A stretch of 64,000 bases of DNA, from positions 10,878,885-10,942,884 of the forward strand of contig OZ024783.1 of NCBI GenBank assembly GCA_964017065.1. Reading direction: 5' to 3'. Under the pieces are notes generated by a model. That model saw only the letters and a program-made list of their open reading frames with translations, ran no database searches and was not told where the DNA came from. This DNA comes from Haliclona indistincta. Taxonomy: Eukaryota; Porifera; Demospongiae; Haplosclerida; Chalinidae. The translations under genes were made by a program, and so were the position numbers. This document shows positions 12,956-34,360 of this stretch, in pieces. Position 1 is the stretch's first letter. Each line of letters starts with the position of its first letter.

Positions 12956-14499
12956 GGTATTATTGTGCCTTGTATTATAGAGATCTCACATCCACCTGGT
13001 TAGCAGCATCTGGTATAGTACGTGTAGCTTACCCATCATTGACAAAAGAAATGATCTATACTGGTGAGTACATGCATACAGGCATTATAGAAATCACTGA
13101 GTACATACTTCTCTATTTTGCTCACAGAAGGCAGTTACTCTACTGTGTAAATTCTGATAATTATGGTTACAAAACTGAGGAGACTAGCTAACTAACCATG
13201 AGACCAGTTCCTGTCCAGCCCAGTCACATGCTAGCCTAAAGGAACCAGTGTACCAGCCTATAGTTTCAAGAGAATAGAAACTGGTGACTCACCTGAAGAC
13301 AGTGCTGCTTACTTGCAAAGAAAGGTGTGTGTCTGTCATATTTACAGTAACTTGCACTTCAAATTGCGATTACCAAACACAGACCAAACGATGCTTACTT
13401 GCATTTGCTTGTGTATCATATGTCAAAGGCTGATCCAGGAGGCTACTGGGTGCTTCAGCCCCTCAACGAGCAAACAGAAGTGAAATTTGTGTTTAGACAA
13501 AGAATTTCAAAGTATGTAGGCTGCTACTACTACTGCATTACAGCACTCACTTTCAGCTTCCATGAGCAAGCGTTGTTGTAGGGATGATCGCGTATGTGCA
13601 AAGTTCACTTAAGAGACATACTCATGAATATTAATTAGCAAAAAATTTCGTTCCTGCCCGCTTATTACTCCCTTTCTACCATCCTGTAACCCATGTACGT
13701 ACAGAAGAGTTTTGATAATCTGGACATGCGCTAGGTGTCCTCATATCATGAGTGCATCAAGCGTCCCAAGTATTATAACAAGGTGTTACACATTTTAGAG
13801 GTCCAGTTTAGCAAGATTCTATTGTATACATAATTTGTAGTGCACTTAGTATACCTTCACTTTTACCATGCTTTTACCAAGCAAGAAAAACTACCAATTT
13901 CATTCTGTGCGTGTACTGTGGTACTTGCTACCGAAGACAGTCTGCTTTTTATAGGACCAAAATTAATGTTGAGTACTTAAAAGCACTCTGGGGAGGTAGT
14001 TGGCTCTGGTTGAGATCAGCATGCTGTACTATGTGTGGGTTTTAATGATATAGCTTTGTCTCGTGATTTCCATCTTGACCTCGAGCAACAACACTGTTCT
14101 ATTTGTAGGAATCATAATTGACTGTCCTTCATGTTTAGATGTCGCGTTCCATCGTATCTCTCAAGGTCGACAACGTCATGTTCAAACAGAGAAGTGAGTT
14201 GTCAAAACTATAAACGCTCATTATTATTGATTTCTCAAAGTAATACTTGAAACATAACAGGTATCTACCTACAATTTAATATGCTTCAACAGGAGTGTAT
14301 ATGTGGAAGCTAACATGCAGTGTCCAACTTGGTTTTAGTGAAAAAAGTCCGCCATGTGCACAGCAAAACCTTCCTTACAAGGAAGGTAGAAAGGTTCTTA
14401 TCTTCTTAGGTAGGAACCTAGCTTTCTATGTAGGTTCGTTATAAGGAGGTGTTTGCTGTCCGCATAAGACAGCAATCGTTGCTCTGGCATTTGTTTTAG
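12956..14499. other. No confident gene
   Basis: One stretch, about 12981-13061, is open and is bounded by TTATAG and CTGGTGAGT. It could be an orphan exon (reading DLTSTWLAASGIVRVAYPSL), but nothing around it links to it. An ORF at 13399-13581 has no family resemblance. Confidence 0.35.
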
Positions 14500-14590
14500 T
14501 TGAAATGAGCAGAACGGAGCATGGATGAATGTAAAGGTAGGAAATGGCGAGCCACAATTGATTCGCAACCCAAGTAGCAACAGTGCACGG
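14500..14590. repeat. Dispersed repeat B, copy 2
   Basis: It shares GGATGAATGTAAAGGTA and flanking blocks with 3300-3440, in the same orientation. Confidence 0.6.
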
Positions 14591-14640
14591 CTGACTTTAT
14601 TTAGTTTGGTCATTACCACCCGAGTTAAACATTAATTTTA

Positions 14641-14877
14641 TTATGCTACTTCAAATAACCATGTGCCTGTAAACATTGAGGTTTCTAGTTCGAACACCTC
14701 AGACACTTGTACTCTACTCTCATCCGTCAAAGTGAATGTTTTTTTTTTGTCTTTTAGAGATGCTAATGGACCTTTAACCACAATGACATTATTGTGAAGT
14801 GAAGACACCTTTAACTCGCTGGATGGATTCTTTAAAGGAATCGCACTCCAAGAACTTTTAGTGTGAGGACCTCTCAC
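14641..14877 (-). CDS. Unidentified short ORF or terminal exon
   Basis: This 78-codon reading frame could start upstream in a TTTCTCTGTGAG context that resembles an acceptor. It may be the last exon of a gene and not a complete protein. It ends GTWLFEVA and its stop codon overlaps an AATAAA signal, as is common for terminal exons. The product is rich in Ser, Lys and Val, with one Lys-rich stretch (KDKKK) and no membrane segment or recognised motif. No partner exon was found to the right before the pseudogene at 15.15 kb. I do not recognise the family, and it may be a chance ORF. Confidence 0.25.
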   Translation of the reverse strand: MRGPHTKSSWSAIPLKNPSSELKVSSLHNNVIVVKGPLASLKDKKKTFTLTDESRVQVSEVFELETSMFTGTWLFEVA

Positions 14878-15149
14878 AGAGAAACTGACAGACCCTTTCT
14901 CTTAATAATTACAGTGCATTCTTAGATGGTCCAGTATGTATTGTATTAGTTGACAGTTGTTGTCTTGCATTGCTCAAGTTGCCTTTTTGGTACTTTACAA
15001 ATAGTGTGTAATGGTGTTAGTGTAGTGCCTTGATATTGTTCTTTAGTTATGAAGTTGTTTTCAATGTTATTATTTTCCAATAATTATGGCAACATTTCAT
15101 TCTACCAAGAGTATAATATTATAATCTTGATTCTACGGATTATTCCATG

Positions 15150-15850
15150 CCAGTGTATAGAAGCTATCCACTGAGTACCAGCAATATTGTGTGTGGTCAG
15201 AAAGCTACGTAGTTGCTCCAGTTTATGAGGACCCCAAGGCACATATTCCTCATCCTGATAAACTGATCCTGCTCCTGAGACTGCTGGTGCATTGGATCCT
15301 CTACAACCAGGTAGTTTCCCTCTTGTATAGAAACTTGTGCAAGTACGTTAGCAGTGGCATGACATTCACGTGAGCCGGTCCTCAATCGATCACCACCATC
15401 GGATGTTTCAACTGAGACATCATTTCAGGCGTGAAGATAGCAAAGCTTTCTCCTTGAAGAAAATGCACATTCTCAGGCTAGCTTGTGTTGCTTTACAGTG
15501 GTCCGGAGTGCAAGTTGGATAAGTCAATATCCATTGAGTACAAGACAATGCTTGCAGGTTGTCAGCCATGATCAGGCGATTTCATTTTTGGGATACCTCA
15601 GGTTGTACGCGGTGACCTTTCAAATGTGTTCTGAACGCTATTGACCCACTTATCAAAGTCGGCCACGACTGGCAGTCACTGCAATGCGGTGCTCCTGCAA
15701 TGGCAGTAACGAAGCAACATGGCCACGTAGTTATTACTAGATCACCCAAACTGACGAGGGATCCAACTGCATGACGAACGCCCGACGCGGGACAATCATG
15801 AGCCCATAGATGATGATGCCCAAGGATGGCTCGATCGTGATATTGCAATT
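15150..15850 (-). pseudogene. Rearranged pseudogene copy of the CmcI-like gene
   Basis: 15190-15575 is about 85-90% similar to 16196-16530, the 3' half of the intact neighbour. It has small deletions (around the NPNAP codons), insertions and frameshifts. 15630-15700 resembles the 5' part of the parent (around 16765-16815) but is joined directly to the 3' half, so the middle is missing. The copy lies in the same orientation 0.5 kb downstream of the parent. It probably arose by local duplication followed by decay. No protein can be made from it. Confidence 0.8.
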
Positions 15851-16096
15851 GGCCCAAGGGACGTTCATAGATTCCGTGTCTGGCCGGGTGATCTAAGCCT
15901 AAGGCCGTAAGGGGTCGTTTGTCGTTCGCGAAAAACGCAGTTGAAAGGTTTCTTCACTCCAAAGAACTGCACTTTTGTCTTCTTCCACACGAGTGGGTGG
16001 TGTATTTTACTATGAAAATAGCCCCACCTCTAAAATTAGACAGCGCAGCAGAGATACAAAACTACAACTACAATAATGTTATTGTTTTAATAGTGT

Positions 16097-16927
16097 CTAA
16101 ATCATTTTACGGACTATTCCATGCCAGTTACATAGTCCATTGTAGCCGAAAAAATCAGTATAAAAGCTATCCACTGAGTACCAGCGATTGTGTGTGGTCA
16201 GAAAGCTACGTAGTTGCTCCAGTTTATGAGGACCCCAAGGCACATATTCCTCATCCTGATAAACTGATCCTGCTCCTGACACTGCTGGTGCATTGGGATT
16301 ACAATCCTCTACAACCAGGTAGTCTCCCTCTTGTAGAAACTGGTGGAAGTACGTTAGCAGTGGCATGACATTCACATGAGCATCCTCGATCACCACCATC
16401 GGGTGTTTCAACTCAGACATCATTTCAGGTGTGAAGGTTTTCTCGATAGCAAAGCTGGAATGCAAGTTAGATAAATCAATGTCCATTGAGTATAGTTGAC
16501 ATCTGTTTGACAATGCTTGCAGGTTGTCAGACATCCACAGCGTAAAGCCTCCACTGTATGCACCAATTTCAATGATGGTGGCAGGCTGTAGGTACCACAC
16601 AAGCTGGTAAATGACAGCCAAATCGTCCGGGCCTTTCATCAATGGAATCCCTCTGTACACTTGCTTGTATCGACCTGTTTTGTAATGCGTTTTGAGCATT
16701 TCAAACGACATACTGCTACGATCAACTCTCTGTTCAATGGTTTGATAGCGGTCAGGATGAGACCTCAGCTGATCGACCCACTTGTCAATGTCGGCTCCGA
16801 CTCCGCCATAGTTGGTCGAGTCAGTGTTCCTGCCGTTGATCGACCGCGACGCTGCTGCGTATATCCAGCCCCGACCAGCGCCACACAATACGGCGCTAGC
16901 AACAGATGAACGAAACAAAGCCGACAT
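16097..16927 (-). CDS. CmcI-like (cephalosporin hydroxylase family) methyltransferase-fold protein
   Basis: An intact single-exon ORF of 276 residues. The core has GIPLMKGPDDLAVIYQLVWY (residues 93-112), a SAM-binding-type loop IIEIGAYSGG (118-127), an acidic MDIDL (148-152), and a VVEDCNPN segment (206-212) before the conserved C-terminal FGYNG. This order fits the CmcI/rhamnosyl O-methyltransferase family (class I Rossmann fold, usually 230-280 residues, common in bacteria). The reaction is probably SAM-dependent methylation of a small molecule, but the substrate cannot be inferred. The first ~35 residues are Ala/Arg/Ser-rich and could be a mitochondrial leader. The lack of introns, beside the intron-rich ATM gene, fits a retrocopy or a bacterial acquisition. 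A pseudogene copy lies just downstream. Confidence 0.65.
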   Translation of the reverse strand: MSALFRSSVASAVLCGAGRGWIYAAASRSINGRNTDSTNYGGVGADIDKWVDQLRSHPDRYQTIEQRVDRSSMSFEMLKTHYKTGRYKQVYRGIPLMKGPDDLAVIYQLVWYLQPATIIEIGAYSGGFTLWMSDNLQALSNRCQLYSMDIDLSNLHSSFAIEKTFTPEMMSELKHPMVVIEDAHVNVMPLLTYFHQFLQEGDYLVVEDCNPNAPAVSGAGSVYQDEEYVPWGPHKLEQLRSFLTTHNRWYSVDSFYTDFFGYNGLCNWHGIVRKMI

Positions 16928-17149
16928 GTGTACTCTTGAATAGTCATAAAAAATTATTATTGAAGGAAATCACCAGCGCCCACGCGATTGTATGTTTGGC
17001 AGATGACATCGCTGTTCATGGAATATTGAATGCTGTGCCGGATTCAGCCAGCAATGCTAGGATATTATTGTCATGTCAGAAATCATAGCCTCAGCTGTTG
17101 GAGTGAAAACTGCACAGCTAACATCTGTCCAGGTCCACATCACCTTGTA

Positions 17150-18436
17150 TAGGGTCCGCAATGGAAAAATAAAAAGTCAGAGAATCTGGCCTTTACTGCA
17201 GTTACAAACAACACTATATACGTAACAAACAACTGCATATTCAAATCTCTGAAATTGTTGCTCGTTGCTCTGCAATCGCTAGCTGAAATCGGCAACTTTC
17301 GTGACCTTTGACCTTAGGGTTAAATAATGGTACATTCTCGACTCTTCGCGACAGTTAGCAGTCAGCGCTCTGTTTGTGCGTGCTTAGTACCGTCTCGGCA
17401 GTTCTTGCAACAGCTTAGATTGGCAGGCTTACCTCCCCAAATAAGCGTTTCAGGACTATCAATGACTCGCGATTCCAACATATTTGGGCTTTACTTTTTG
17501 TGACATTGAACAGACAGATCCCTACCAGTATTTTCTGATAGTACTAAGCCTAAGCACTGCATAAAACAAATTTCAGCCGAAATGCTTACTGTTTGCCATC
17601 TGGCTGAAAAGGCTCAAAATATTAACCGTAATACAGAGAACCATGACCATAAACGCGGCATCACCAGCACAAAACTAGCATTAAAGGAAAGATCTCCAAC
17701 CGTAGCATCCGTTGCAAGTACAACTAGCAGTCACACGCTACTTTGTGCCTGCATTTTCGCGAAGAAAAATAGTGCTCTCATGGGGGCCTGGCCAATACCT
17801 CAAACTAGAACCACGCCCACCAAAAAGCACTATTTTTCTTCTCGAAAATGCAGGCTCAAAAGTTGCGTGTGGCTGCCGATTGTACTTGCAACGGATGCTA
17901 CGGTTGGAGATCTTTCCTTTAATGCTAGTTTTGTGCTGGTGATGCCGCGTTTATGGTCATGGTTCTCTGTATTACGGTTAATATTTTGAGCCTTTTCAGC
18001 CAGATGGCAAACAGTAAGCATTTCGGCTGAAATTTGTTTTATGCAGTGCTTAGGCTTAGTACTATCAGAAAATACTGGTAGGGATCTGTCTGTTCAATGT
18101 CACAAAAAGTAAAGCCCAAATATGTTGGAATCGCGAGTCATTGATAGTCCTGAAACGCTTATTTGGGGAGGTAAGCCTGCCAATCTAAGCTGTTGCAAGA
18201 ACTGCCGAGACGGTACTAAGCACGCACAAACAGAGCGCTGACTGCGAAGAGTCGAGAATGTACCATTATTTAACCCCAAGGTCAAAGGTCACGAAAGTTG
18301 CCGATTTCAGCTAGCGATTGCAGAACAACGATTTCAGAGATTTGAATATGCAGTTGTTTGTTACGTATATAGTGTTGTTTGTAACTGCAGTAAAGGCTAG
18401 ATTCTCTGACTTTTTATTTTTCCATTGCGGACCCTA
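17150..18436. mobile_element. Palindromic hAT-like foldback element (1,287 bp)
   Basis: The termini are TAGGGTCCGCAATGGAAAAA and its complement. The two arms pair for roughly 600 bp each around a central loop near 17776-17830. The flanking CCTTGTA (17143-17149 and 18437-18443) is the target duplication, 7 bp or 8 bp if the adjacent A is counted. TAGGG fits the hAT terminal consensus. No transposase is present, so the element is non-autonomous. The ORFs inside are mirror images of each other. A decayed relative lies at 1120-1737. Confidence 0.85.
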
Positions 18437-18730
18437 CCTTGTAGCTGCATGACCAGCTTTGCACAACATCAGTGTCATTGTAGTAGGCAAATTTACAATC
18501 AATGCATGCATTAACCCTCTTGTCTCCAATAAATACATGTTTATGCCCATTGGAAATATATCCTGCATAGCAACGTGAGACCAGTGCAAATTTCCTGTTT
18601 AAAAAACATGTACCTAATCTTAGCTATACACATGTAGATTACAATGTGACAGCATTTAATGTTAAAATAATCATTATTATACAAACCAAATTAATTATGG
18701 TTAAGTTAAATTAGTTATAGGTTTTTTTTT

Positions 18731-29510
<10,780 letters not shown>

Positions 29511-30085
29511 CTGTGGAAACATATAGAGAAAATGTGAGTTAGTAAAATCAAACTTCAAGTTAGACAATCATTACAATAACATGAGTACTCCAAGAGTTGG
29601 CCCCGCAAAGAGAGAAAGAGAGAAAGAGAGAAAGAGAGAAAGACCCCTAGCTAGCAAAAGGTCATGACATAGGCTGCACATTTACAACTGATTTGTGTGT
29701 ATGTGTTAACGTTATTATCAATAAAAAGAAAAGAATGGAACTACGCACTAATGCAATTTTGAGTGCTCTAATATACAATGCATGTGCAGTATGTTATAAG
29801 CATGTTAATCAGAGCACTATAGTAAAACAGCATTACAAGCATTAACATCTTTGCAGTTTCAGTCAAATCTGTCTCAAAACTGTGGTGTTAAAGTTAAGTT
29901 TAGTGCATGAATATAGATTCTACAGCTAAAAAGATTTTAGCTTGCTTTTCAATTGTACAGCCATTAACGTTTGTTATTAATTATTGTTGTATGCATGATA
30001 ACAACTATTACTACTACTATACTATGCAACAAAGCCATTGTATAAATTGTTCATTCAAGTTGTAGTCACTTCACAATACATCCCA
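29511..30085. other. Upstream of the last recognisable ATM exon, nothing seen
   Basis: It holds an (AAAG)n tract near 29609-29645. No further ATM exon was recognised on the minus strand here or further right in the window. Confidence 0.5.
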
Positions 30086-30856
30086 ATGGCAGCAATCCGA
30101 TTTCTCTCCCATTCGTCTCTACTGCTGATTGCAGTAATCAATGGCTGTGTGTCTGAATACTCGCAGTTGACTATCCAAGTGAGTGAATCAGGTCATGATA
30201 AGCTTTCATGCCTTCAAGAGCCTCAGCATGCTTGTAAAACACTGGTATATGTGTTGAACCAGATGAGCAACAGTACTTTCAATCCACTCGTGGTATCAGA
30301 AGTGCTCATCAATGTAACATACAACCAAACTATCCATCAAAAACTGCTTGAAGTCAATTTACATTTTCAATACATACATAAAGTAAGTGTGGTTGGGTGC
30401 AATAACGCCTTCATCATTTTCAAATATGCTGGGTCTTTTCTGCAAATGTCACAACTCTCTGGTTATGCTCTACAGTGGTCATGGATTGAGTTAGGATTTA
30501 CATGTACTGGCCGATCCAAAGTACGCAACGAACTAGCAATTCCGCAAATCATTATGTTATTGCTCAATACCCTTGAAGTTTATAAGTGCAATTTTATTTC
30601 AGTTACTTTGCGTTTTGATGAGTCCATTCAAGGACCAAGCATTGTCATTAGTGAGAACGTTTTTGGTAACAGCGAATTTTGTTCTATTGTCAATTTCGTC
30701 ATCACTAGTCCCGCAATAGTAGCAAACGATAGCTTTGAAAATTGTCGCGTTATTGAGAGTCCATTGCTCAGAATTCAAGCAAACAACATCTCTGTTAAAA
30801 TTTTGAACAATTCTTTTACCAATTTAAGCACCAAGATTTCTAACAAGAAGCAGTAG
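30086..30856 (+). CDS. Short secreted beta-helix-like protein, possibly truncated
   Basis: An intact ORF of 256 residues if started at the ATG at 30086. That start places a typical signal peptide (basic AAIRF, then a hydrophobic LLLIAVINGC) at the N terminus, whereas the upstream in-frame ATG at 30038 would bury it. The mature part begins with SESGHDKLSCLQEPQHACKT, which resembles the Cys-containing start of long sponge and cnidarian surface proteins with right-handed beta-helix repeats. Many N-glycosylation sites (NxS/T) follow, and the hydrophobic IxxNxF pattern resembles beta-helix coils. Such relatives usually run past 600 residues with EGF and membrane segments. None is seen here, so this may be a truncated gene or only its first exon. 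The function is unknown. Confidence 0.5.
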   Translation: MAAIRFLSHSSLLLIAVINGCVSEYSQLTIQVSESGHDKLSCLQEPQHACKTLVYVLNQMSNSTFNPLVVSEVLINVTYNQTIHQKLLEVNLHFQYIHKVSVVGCNNAFIIFKYAGSFLQMSQLSGYALQWSWIELGFTCTGRSKVRNELAIPQIIMLLLNTLEVYKCNFISVTLRFDESIQGPSIVISENVFGNSEFCSIVNFVITSPAIVANDSFENCRVIESPLLRIQANNISVKILNNSFTNLSTKISNKKQ

Positions 30857-31145
30857 AGAGACACTAGTCTTACTCCTTCAAGTAACTATTTGTTTGATTA
30901 TTTCTATGACCAGTAGATCTTGTGCAATTGTTATTAGTTGCGGTATGACTGTGTGAACTAGCTAATCTCTTCATAGTGAGTTATTTGTACTTACACATTG
31001 AAGTGTGTGATTATTTAATTCTATGCGCTTCTGTTGTTGTAGTTCATTGTATTTCAAGTTTTGTCTCGAAATTGTCATAGTTTAATTATACCTGTGTGAG
31101 TGTATTAGACAGCTACTTTAAGATCGATTAAAGGATTATTTTTAA

Positions 31146-31736
31146 CCCTTTAACCCCTATTGTCGCCTTTTGGCGACATACATACTTCCGACACCATAAC
31201 TTTATCAAAAAGTGTTAAAATATTCCGAAATTAAGCCAAATTGAAGAATACAAATAACCGCATAAAATTGACCGGTTTTCGGCGCGCCCCCTGCGCTAAA
31301 CGTATTGGCTTCGGCATTTCTATGGCTTCAATGCAAAATTCACAACATTTTAGGAAAAACAAAATGGCTGCCAAGAAAATTGGGACATTTTACGGCTTCA
31401 GGGTGCTCGGAAACACATTTTTGGACATTCTCTATGATCTGGGCTACATTTTGCACTCACCAAAACCACTGCTATTTGTGTGTACTTTTCAGCGTCCAGC
31501 CCCAAACCACCAACTTTGAGCAAAATTTGACGAGGCCGTTGCACTTTGTCGGCTTCACTTTCGAAGTGGGAGGGGCATATCGACTGACTTGAGTGTGGGC
31601 AATTGCGGCTACTCACTGGCGTAAAAGGACGCAAATTTGAGACCAGTAGCACAAAAGACACACGAGATATTCACGAGAGAAGTGGTCAGCACTTACGAGG
31701 TTAAAATTTCAGCCAGATAATTTAGTAATTAAAGGG
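31146..31736. mobile_element. piggyBac-like MITE
   Basis: It is flanked by TTAA on both sides (31142-31145 and 31737-31740). The ends begin CCCTTTAA and finish TTAAAGGG, the CCC...GGG pattern of piggyBac elements. It has no transposase. Overlapping chance ORFs run on both strands. Confidence 0.65.
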
Positions 31737-32018
31737 TTAACTTCCTTGTATAGGAGGAACATTAAACTGTATAATGAAAAGAAGGAGCTACCGCGTCGAT
31801 TAGAAAATCTTCGGCATTAGAATATTTTTGTCGCCCATCCTTGCAATAATAATTAAAGTGTGCATTTTATTATTTTGAGTGGCAACGAAACTTTCCTGAT
31901 CTGCAGTAGAATGCAGTAACAGAGAAAAGACTAACAAAGGATCAAATAATTGTGCAATGAACAGGACAATAATTAACTATTATTAATAATAGAAAAGAAT
32001 CATTATTGATAATAAAAA

Positions 32019-34013
32019 CTAAAGAAAGTCAGGTAATGGTAAAAAATTACAAGTACCTAAAACAGAAATAGCATTCCCTTGCTGAATAGCCATTGATAGG
32101 CGCTGCTTAAGGTATGATGTTGCGTTAACGTTCCCCGACTGACGTGTCATTCTTCGTCCGAGATCTTTCACAAACGAAAAAGTGCGTGGTCCAAAGACAC
32201 CTGTCGATTCCACCGATAAAGGAATGAAACAATGACTGTGTGACAGGTTTGCATACTTCACCTCTTTTCGGATCTCTGCATTGGCAGCCACTTCCCCAGC
32301 TGCTTGAGAGGCAACAGCCCTGTAAGATGTAGCAAAAGTGTCAGAGCAAGTGGCGTCCCACACCAGAGGCTTACCAGCTGACCAGGGCATGATTGTGACA
32401 CCATCAGGTCGTTTTCCATCAACTCTTGAAAGTCCTGAAGGTTCTAGACGAGATGGAATTTTGGCAGTAGAGAGAGCTCTGTGGATAATGTCATTCAGAG
32501 CAGCATGTCTGGGAAGTCTGCCTTTACTGTGACTACAGCTCAACCCGTGTCTGCCTGTGATATCAACCTCTCCACCACAGTTACAGCATTGATGAGGGCC
32601 ACATAATGGAGTACCAAGCCGCAACCCAACCGCTATTCTCAATGAGTCATCATCAAGGCGAAGGCCAACAGAGGACAGAGGGAGAGCATTCAACCAAGCT
32701 CCTGACTCACCACAAGAGGCTGCCAAAAGACGAGCCCTGTCCTGACAATCCTGAGCCCCCTCTAGCAATCTCCTTGAAGCTAACTCCACTCCAGGTGTGT
32801 CCCAAGCCTTCTGACGAGTCGCATTGTCCCCGGAAGGAGGGTGAACATCAGGCACATTCCTTGACCACAAAGAGAGAGCACTAGACACAAAAGGAGAGCG
32901 AAGAGGGAAAGAAGATGGAAGGATAGAGCTGACAAGAGGAGCTGTGGAATGAGCTGAAGCCAAAAATGCAGAAGGGGCGACATCAACAGCACTACGAATT
33001 CCAAGACCACCAAATTTAACTGGGAGGGATGCTTGGAGCCAGGGTGGACTCGAGAGAGTAAGAGGAGTGTTAGTTATTTTGCTGAGAGCATCTACAAGAA
33101 CAGAATCAAACTCAGACAAAGAATCCAAACCAAAACAAGGAGCTGTCCGAAGGAGATAGAGAAGTTTAGGAATGGCCAGAGATGAGCGAAGTAGAGTGAA
33201 AGCATCGTGAGCTGAGAGGAGGTTGAGGTTATTACTCAATGAGCGAAGGGTGGCAGTTTTTTCCTCGATGGCTGATGACACACAGTTGACATCACCAATG
33301 GGGGAGCCAAGAAGAGAAGCCTGAGAAGGATCGACTAACCTAGCACCAGGTAAGACGGTGAGTAGACAATCACGAGATGGTGAACTACCAGTGATGATCT
33401 CGGATTTCAGAACATTTAAGGTCAGACCCAGTGAGTTTGCCTCCATGACTGCTTTAAGATCCTCAATGATAACATCACATGGACCCCCAATTGATATGTC
33501 ATCTAGGTACAAGATAGAAAGATCAGAAGTGAACTGTTGACCCAGTGAAAAAATCGAAAGGCAAAAGAGCAAAGGGCCCAAGGGGTCTCCTTGTTGTACA
33601 CCTTCAGCAGAGGCGATCTGATGTTTACCCCAGAATAGATTAGAAGGGGAAGAGTATGCAGAAAAAACAAAGGGGTAGACATCAGGCGCAAACCTGAGAC
33701 ATGCTTCGAGCATCTTGTCTCTGCGAATGGAGTTGAAAGCATTTTTGAAGTCTAGCTTCACCATGGCATGATCAGAAGGCATTGATGAGAGAAAACATCT
33801 AGCCGCATGGACTGCTGCCTCAGCACCACCTCGGACACCATAGCCCAGTTGACGAGGACCGAGGAGGTCAGCCATATCATCAACCACAAAACTACTCACA
33901 ACTTTAGCCACTAATCTCCTCAGAGTGCACCCTACAGCAATAGGCCGTACTCCACCTTGATTCTTGCGAAGCGCTACTAAGTTAGCACCAAAGAAGAAGG
34001 GTCTGACGCACAC
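32019..34013 (-). CDS. Non-LTR retrotransposon: reverse transcriptase plus restriction-like endonuclease, 5'-truncated
   Basis: A 664-codon open frame. RT motifs: a LDFKNAFNS block (residues 87-95), EGVQQGDPLGPLLF (137-150) and the catalytic YLDD (169-172) in place of the usual YADD. The C-terminal third has a CCNCGG...H...C zinc motif, then RPDG ... LVWDAT and a distal EIRKEVKY, the PD-(D/E)XK arrangement of restriction-like endonucleases. This order (RT before RLE) fits the R2/NeSL/R4-type class of site-preferring non-LTR elements. The N-terminal RT fingers and any DNA-binding fingers are missing, so the copy is truncated at its 5' end near 34013. The frame has no internal stop, so it inserted recently or comes from an active family. 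Confidence 0.85.
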   Translation of the reverse strand: MCVRPFFFGANLVALRKNQGGVRPIAVGCTLRRLVAKVVSSFVVDDMADLLGPRQLGYGVRGGAEAAVHAARCFLSSMPSDHAMVKLDFKNAFNSIRRDKMLEACLRFAPDVYPFVFSAYSSPSNLFWGKHQIASAEGVQQGDPLGPLLFCLSIFSLGQQFTSDLSILYLDDISIGGPCDVIIEDLKAVMEANSLGLTLNVLKSEIITGSSPSRDCLLTVLPGARLVDPSQASLLGSPIGDVNCVSSAIEEKTATLRSLSNNLNLLSAHDAFTLLRSSLAIPKLLYLLRTAPCFGLDSLSEFDSVLVDALSKITNTPLTLSSPPWLQASLPVKFGGLGIRSAVDVAPSAFLASAHSTAPLVSSILPSSFPLRSPFVSSALSLWSRNVPDVHPPSGDNATRQKAWDTPGVELASRRLLEGAQDCQDRARLLAASCGESGAWLNALPLSSVGLRLDDDSLRIAVGLRLGTPLCGPHQCCNCGGEVDITGRHGLSCSHSKGRLPRHAALNDIIHRALSTAKIPSRLEPSGLSRVDGKRPDGVTIMPWSAGKPLVWDATCSDTFATSYRAVASQAAGEVAANAEIRKEVKYANLSHSHCFIPLSVESTGVFGPRTFSFVKDLGRRMTRQSGNVNATSYLKQRLSMAIQQGNAISVLGTCNFLPLPDFL

Positions 34014-34029
34014 AGGTGTGCGTCAGAGG

Positions 34030-34200
34030 TGTGCGTCACAATTTTTTACCATTACCTGACTTTCTTTAGTCTTTGTGTTGTTTGTTTTTAGGTCCTTTTG
34101 TTTAGTTTATTATTTTTTGTTTTATTTTTGTCTTTTTGTCTTTTTCCTTCTATTTACATCTCAGTGTGTTTCTCCTCTGTACTATTACCTTAACTTAAAC
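34030..34200 (+). repeat. Inverted fragment of the 3' end of the same retrotransposon
   Basis: ATTTTTTACCATTACCTGAC and the following CTTTCTTTAG at 34040-34065 (+) repeat the last codons and stop region of the RT element on the other strand (32019-32050). The trailing T-rich sequence (34070-34160) resembles a 3' UTR. The 5' end of one copy is thus joined head-on to the 3' end of another copy or of itself. Confidence 0.6.
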
Positions 34201-34337
34201 ACAAATTAAGTTGGTTACAAATTTTATTATTCTATTATAATTTTTGTGCTAAGTCCAGAAAAATTATTGATAATTATGAGAAAAATCAAAAAATCGGTAT
34301 TGTATAGTTTAAGATAAGTCATGCTTATTGGTGTAAT

Positions 34338-34360
34338 NNNNNNNNNNNNNNNNNNNNNNN
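34338..34360. other. Assembly gap (23 N)
   Basis: A run of 23 undetermined bases. The true distance and content are unknown, so continuity across this point should not be assumed. Confidence 1.

Noticed and set aside
17582..18021. Mirror-image ORFs on opposite strands
   Set aside because: They are the two arms of the palindromic element and contain no transposase motif.
31241..31661. Overlapping ORFs on both strands
   Set aside because: They fall within the piggyBac-like MITE, and their peptides show no recognisable family.
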